DNA of 22,298 bases from positions 1-22,298 of the forward strand of contig FN648898.1 in assembly GCA_000310025.1 (NCBI GenBank). Direction: 5' to 3'. The notes under the pieces are model-generated. The model was not told the DNA's origin. It saw only the letters and a program-made list of their open reading frames with translations, and did not search any database. The DNA is from Ectocarpus siliculosus. Lineage: Eukaryota; Sar; Phaeophyceae; Ectocarpales; Ectocarpaceae. Position 1 is the first letter of the stretch. Every line of letters starts with the position of its first letter. The position numbers were made by a program, and so were the translations under genes. Shown piece after piece: positions 20,276 through 22,298 of the stretch.

Positions 20276-20414
20276 CTTCCGCGGCCCTTTTTTCGAGGGG
20301 CCGCCGCCGCCGGCACACCTTCCGCCGCCGCTGTCGCTGCCGCTGCTTCCGCAACCGGCGGTGTTGTTGCTGCCGCGGAGACAGCCTCTTCCCGCGGAGC
20401 TGATGCCTCGGGGC
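20245..20414 (-). CDS. Terminal exon of an Ala/Pro-rich protein with basic tail
   Basis: The exon follows a pyrimidine-rich tract and acceptor CGACCAG (ends at 20415) in phase 1 and stops at TAA 20245-20247. It codes an Ala/Pro/Val/Glu-rich stretch (TTPPVAEAAAATAAAEG) and a basic end PRKKGRGRRSGGKRKSS. The composition resembles tails of chromatin or nucleolar proteins, but that alone does not identify it. Upstream exons were not found; 20415-21568 shows only simple repeats and unsupported open frames, so they may lie beyond the retrotransposon or the exon may be orphaned. Confidence 0.4.
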
Positions 20415-21568
20415 CTGGTCGATGGTTTTTTCGGAAGGGGGGGGGGGGGGGCTTTAGTATCATGCGTGGCCAAAAGGGGGGGCACTCATGTGTGCAGGGA
20501 AGTAGCTATTGCAGGGTTTTTTTATATGAAGTAAGCATGTTGGATAAAGCATGCAATCGGGGAAGTTGGGTTGGGGTTGGGGTTAGGGATCGGGTCTGCG
20601 TACCCCCTCCCTGTTCTACTTCCTCATGAACGTATTTTCTTGAGAAGGGGGTCCAATTTTTGGGGGAGCTCATTATGGTGTGGGGGGTATAGCCTGTGCC
20701 CCGTGGGGGGGGGGGGGGGTAGACTCAAAGGAAAATGTGAAGCACCACGATGATTGCTCGAGGCGCGTTGGCATGACAAGTCACGCGGGAACGAGCGGGA
20801 GCCGCAAGAGGCTGGCTTTCCCCACCAGACTTTTAGCCCGCTGCTGCAGCTGGTGGAAGAATAAGAATTCAACGGCAGCAGTGGTTTCCGAAATCGCCGT
20901 CATGTCATTCCGCCCTTTTAGTCAGCTCGAAAGTGAAAAACAGAGTGAGTCCTTCTACAAGTACGCGTACACAGCAGTTCCTTGATTCCGACGTCGACAT
21001 ATCCGAAGGGTCTAGTACTCCTCCTCCTCCTCCTCCTCCTCCTCTCCCCAAGGCGTTCGCCGGGAAGCGGAGCGGGGACTCAAAAAAGACCGCAAAATTT
21101 TCGCGGAGGCTTTGACGCAACCGATTTGAACCGTCGAAAAACCACACTACACCCAGCTCCATTTTGAGGGCGGGAAGATGTACCCATATAAACGCATGCC
21201 GTGCAATAGTCGTTAGAACAATGACCTCGCACGCCGGGATGGAGTAGCGATATGCCGGGTGTTCGCCAGCCCAGGCTACACTACGTTTCACAAGGATATT
21301 CCCACGAGCTGGTGGTCAGCATCACCCTTGCAATTTGTTGTGCCAAACCCTATACAGCACTGGTCTCGCGATGACGCCGGTCGAACGCTGCCGGTTGCCC
21401 GGTACAATGCCGATGGAATAGTCCGGCACAGATGGAATATTCAAGTTCTTTCATACTCTGTAAGAATGCCAGTTGCCCGCAAATTGTGCAGCTTCAAGGG
21501 GCCGGCACCTACCAGCACTATACCGGGACCACTGCTATGCACCACGGGGTGGGAAGGGGGGGGCGTAC
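20415..21568. other. No supported gene; simple repeats
   Basis: Contains G runs (20438-20450, 20705-20719), a short telomere-like GTTGGGGTTGGGGTTAGGG patch at 20570-20588 and a CTC microsatellite at 21018-21053. Open frames across it are driven by these repeats. Confidence 0.5.
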
Positions 21569-22298
21569 TCATTTGTTGCTTGCCGTAGTCATTTGACCAT
21601 TGACCACGCGTCCCTTTCGAGACGGAGCACCGTTCCTACACCTACTAGAGACACCACCAACATTTGGGAGCTCTTTACGTTTCTGCCACAAACTCCATAA
21701 CAATTTCTTGCACATCTTATCCCCGTCCTCTAGGGACTCTTGTGCCCACCATCTATCCCCAATTATCGCGATCGTTTTTTCGCTGTTGTCTAATTTACCA
21801 AACTTGTCCATGTCACACCCTCTCTGTCTCATTTCCTCCTCGAGATCCTCTCTTTCCTTCCTGTACAACTCACACTCCCCAACTATGTGGGGTCTACTCT
21901 CCTCCGATTTGCCACATGGACATGTGTGTCTATCCTCCTCTTCCTCTCTCCTACGGCTGGTATACCTCTTCCTCCGTTCTGGCAAGTCCAGATCGCCTAC
22001 TCGAAATTGCAATTTCAGCTTTTTCGCATAGTCCATGGGGCCGTCCAAGTACTTCTTCATCCCTATCCCTTCTTTCAACTTCCCGTATATCTCCAAGTGG
22101 TCTTCGCTTCGTACCTTCTTGCGAAGGGTTGTCTCCTCCCTACTCTCTAGCATCTCCTTGACTTTCGTCTTGAACCCCCGCGAACCCTTCCGTGTCCAAC
22201 GTCTCCTCCTCGTCTCCTATCTCCTTCCAAACCTTCTCTACCACCTTGTCCCATCTGATTCCCTTCTTCCCTGGAGTCGCTTTTCCCCAAGCTGCCTC
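21569..22298 (-). mobile_element. C-terminal part of a non-LTR (LINE-type) retrotransposon ORF, 5' part outside the window
   Basis: The frame codes a charged region (KLKLQFRVGDLDLPERRKRY), then a knuckle CPCGKSEESRPHIVGECELY with C-x-C-x8-H-x4-C spacing, then an acidic helix and a Trp-containing end (GDRWWAQE, LLWSLWQKRKEL), stopping at 21569. Such a CCHC knuckle near the end of the polymerase ORF is typical of LINEs; reverse transcriptase and endonuclease parts would lie to the right. Upstream of 22180 the reading continues in another frame (WGKATPGKKGIRWDKVVEKV), so one base in the C run 22175-22179 breaks the ORF. No poly-T tail or target-site duplication is visible on the left. Confidence 0.7.

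Noticed and set aside
20565-20588. Telomere-like GTTGGGTTGGGGTTGGGGTTAGGG patch
   Set aside because: Only one exact TTAGGG unit in a G-rich region; too short to call an interstitial telomere.
1-22298. CRISPR arrays, rRNA or tRNA genes, bacterial operons
   Set aside because: No regularly spaced identical repeats with unique spacers, no tRNA arms with a TTCRA loop, and no ribosome-binding-site-led gene chains were seen; the tandem repeats are degenerate and intronic.

Overview
The window reads as nuclear DNA of a eukaryote with large, intron-rich genes. Coding exons of 60-220 bases are separated by GT-AG introns of roughly 200-1200 bases packed with tandem repeats, TC/TG and TCAC microsatellites and homopolymers, and there is one assembly gap (11914-12101). 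No prokaryotic gene organisation, rRNA, tRNA or CRISPR is visible. Intron size, base composition and a retrotransposon tail fit a brown alga or similar stramenopile; this is an inference, since no marker gene fixes the taxon.

The best-supported gene is a plus-strand D-xylulose kinase of the FGGY family (7472-17406). I rebuilt it as 13 exons whose splice phases agree, except at the end of exon 7, where one base appears to be missing next to the gap. The order of motifs follows animal and plant xylulokinases: phosphate-1 loop, SGQQHG, PEAY..TERISL, GDN catalytic Asp, SLGTSDT, YKNGSL, LATGG. The predicted protein is 754 residues from the first Met, or 598 from an internal Met that matches the usual start. 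The 156-residue extension contains a hydrophobic segment followed by an AQA-WLLAP sequence that resembles a stramenopile plastid-import signal. Intron 9 uses a GC donor.

Left of it on the minus strand (84-3666, running off the left edge) is a multi-exon gene I do not recognise. It has a disordered N-terminal part, a 16-Gln tract, a Cys/His cluster that could bind zinc, and further Cys pairs. Two splice junctions match in phase. A 13-bp tandem duplication in one exon breaks its frame, so it may be a pseudogene or a recently damaged allele. Two CCAAT boxes on its strand lie about 370-400 bp upstream of its first Met.

3700-7040 holds no gene I can support. 7046-7396 is an old direct duplication just before the kinase. 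Downstream of the kinase a long inverted repeat (17611-17873) would fold into a hairpin with arms of about 110 nt. 17880-19900 holds no supported gene. At 20245-20414 (minus) lies the last exon of an Ala/Pro-rich protein with a basic tail, and its 3' end is partly duplicated next to it. 21569-22298 (minus) is the C-terminal end of a LINE-type retrotransposon ORF, with a Cys/His knuckle and one frameshift.
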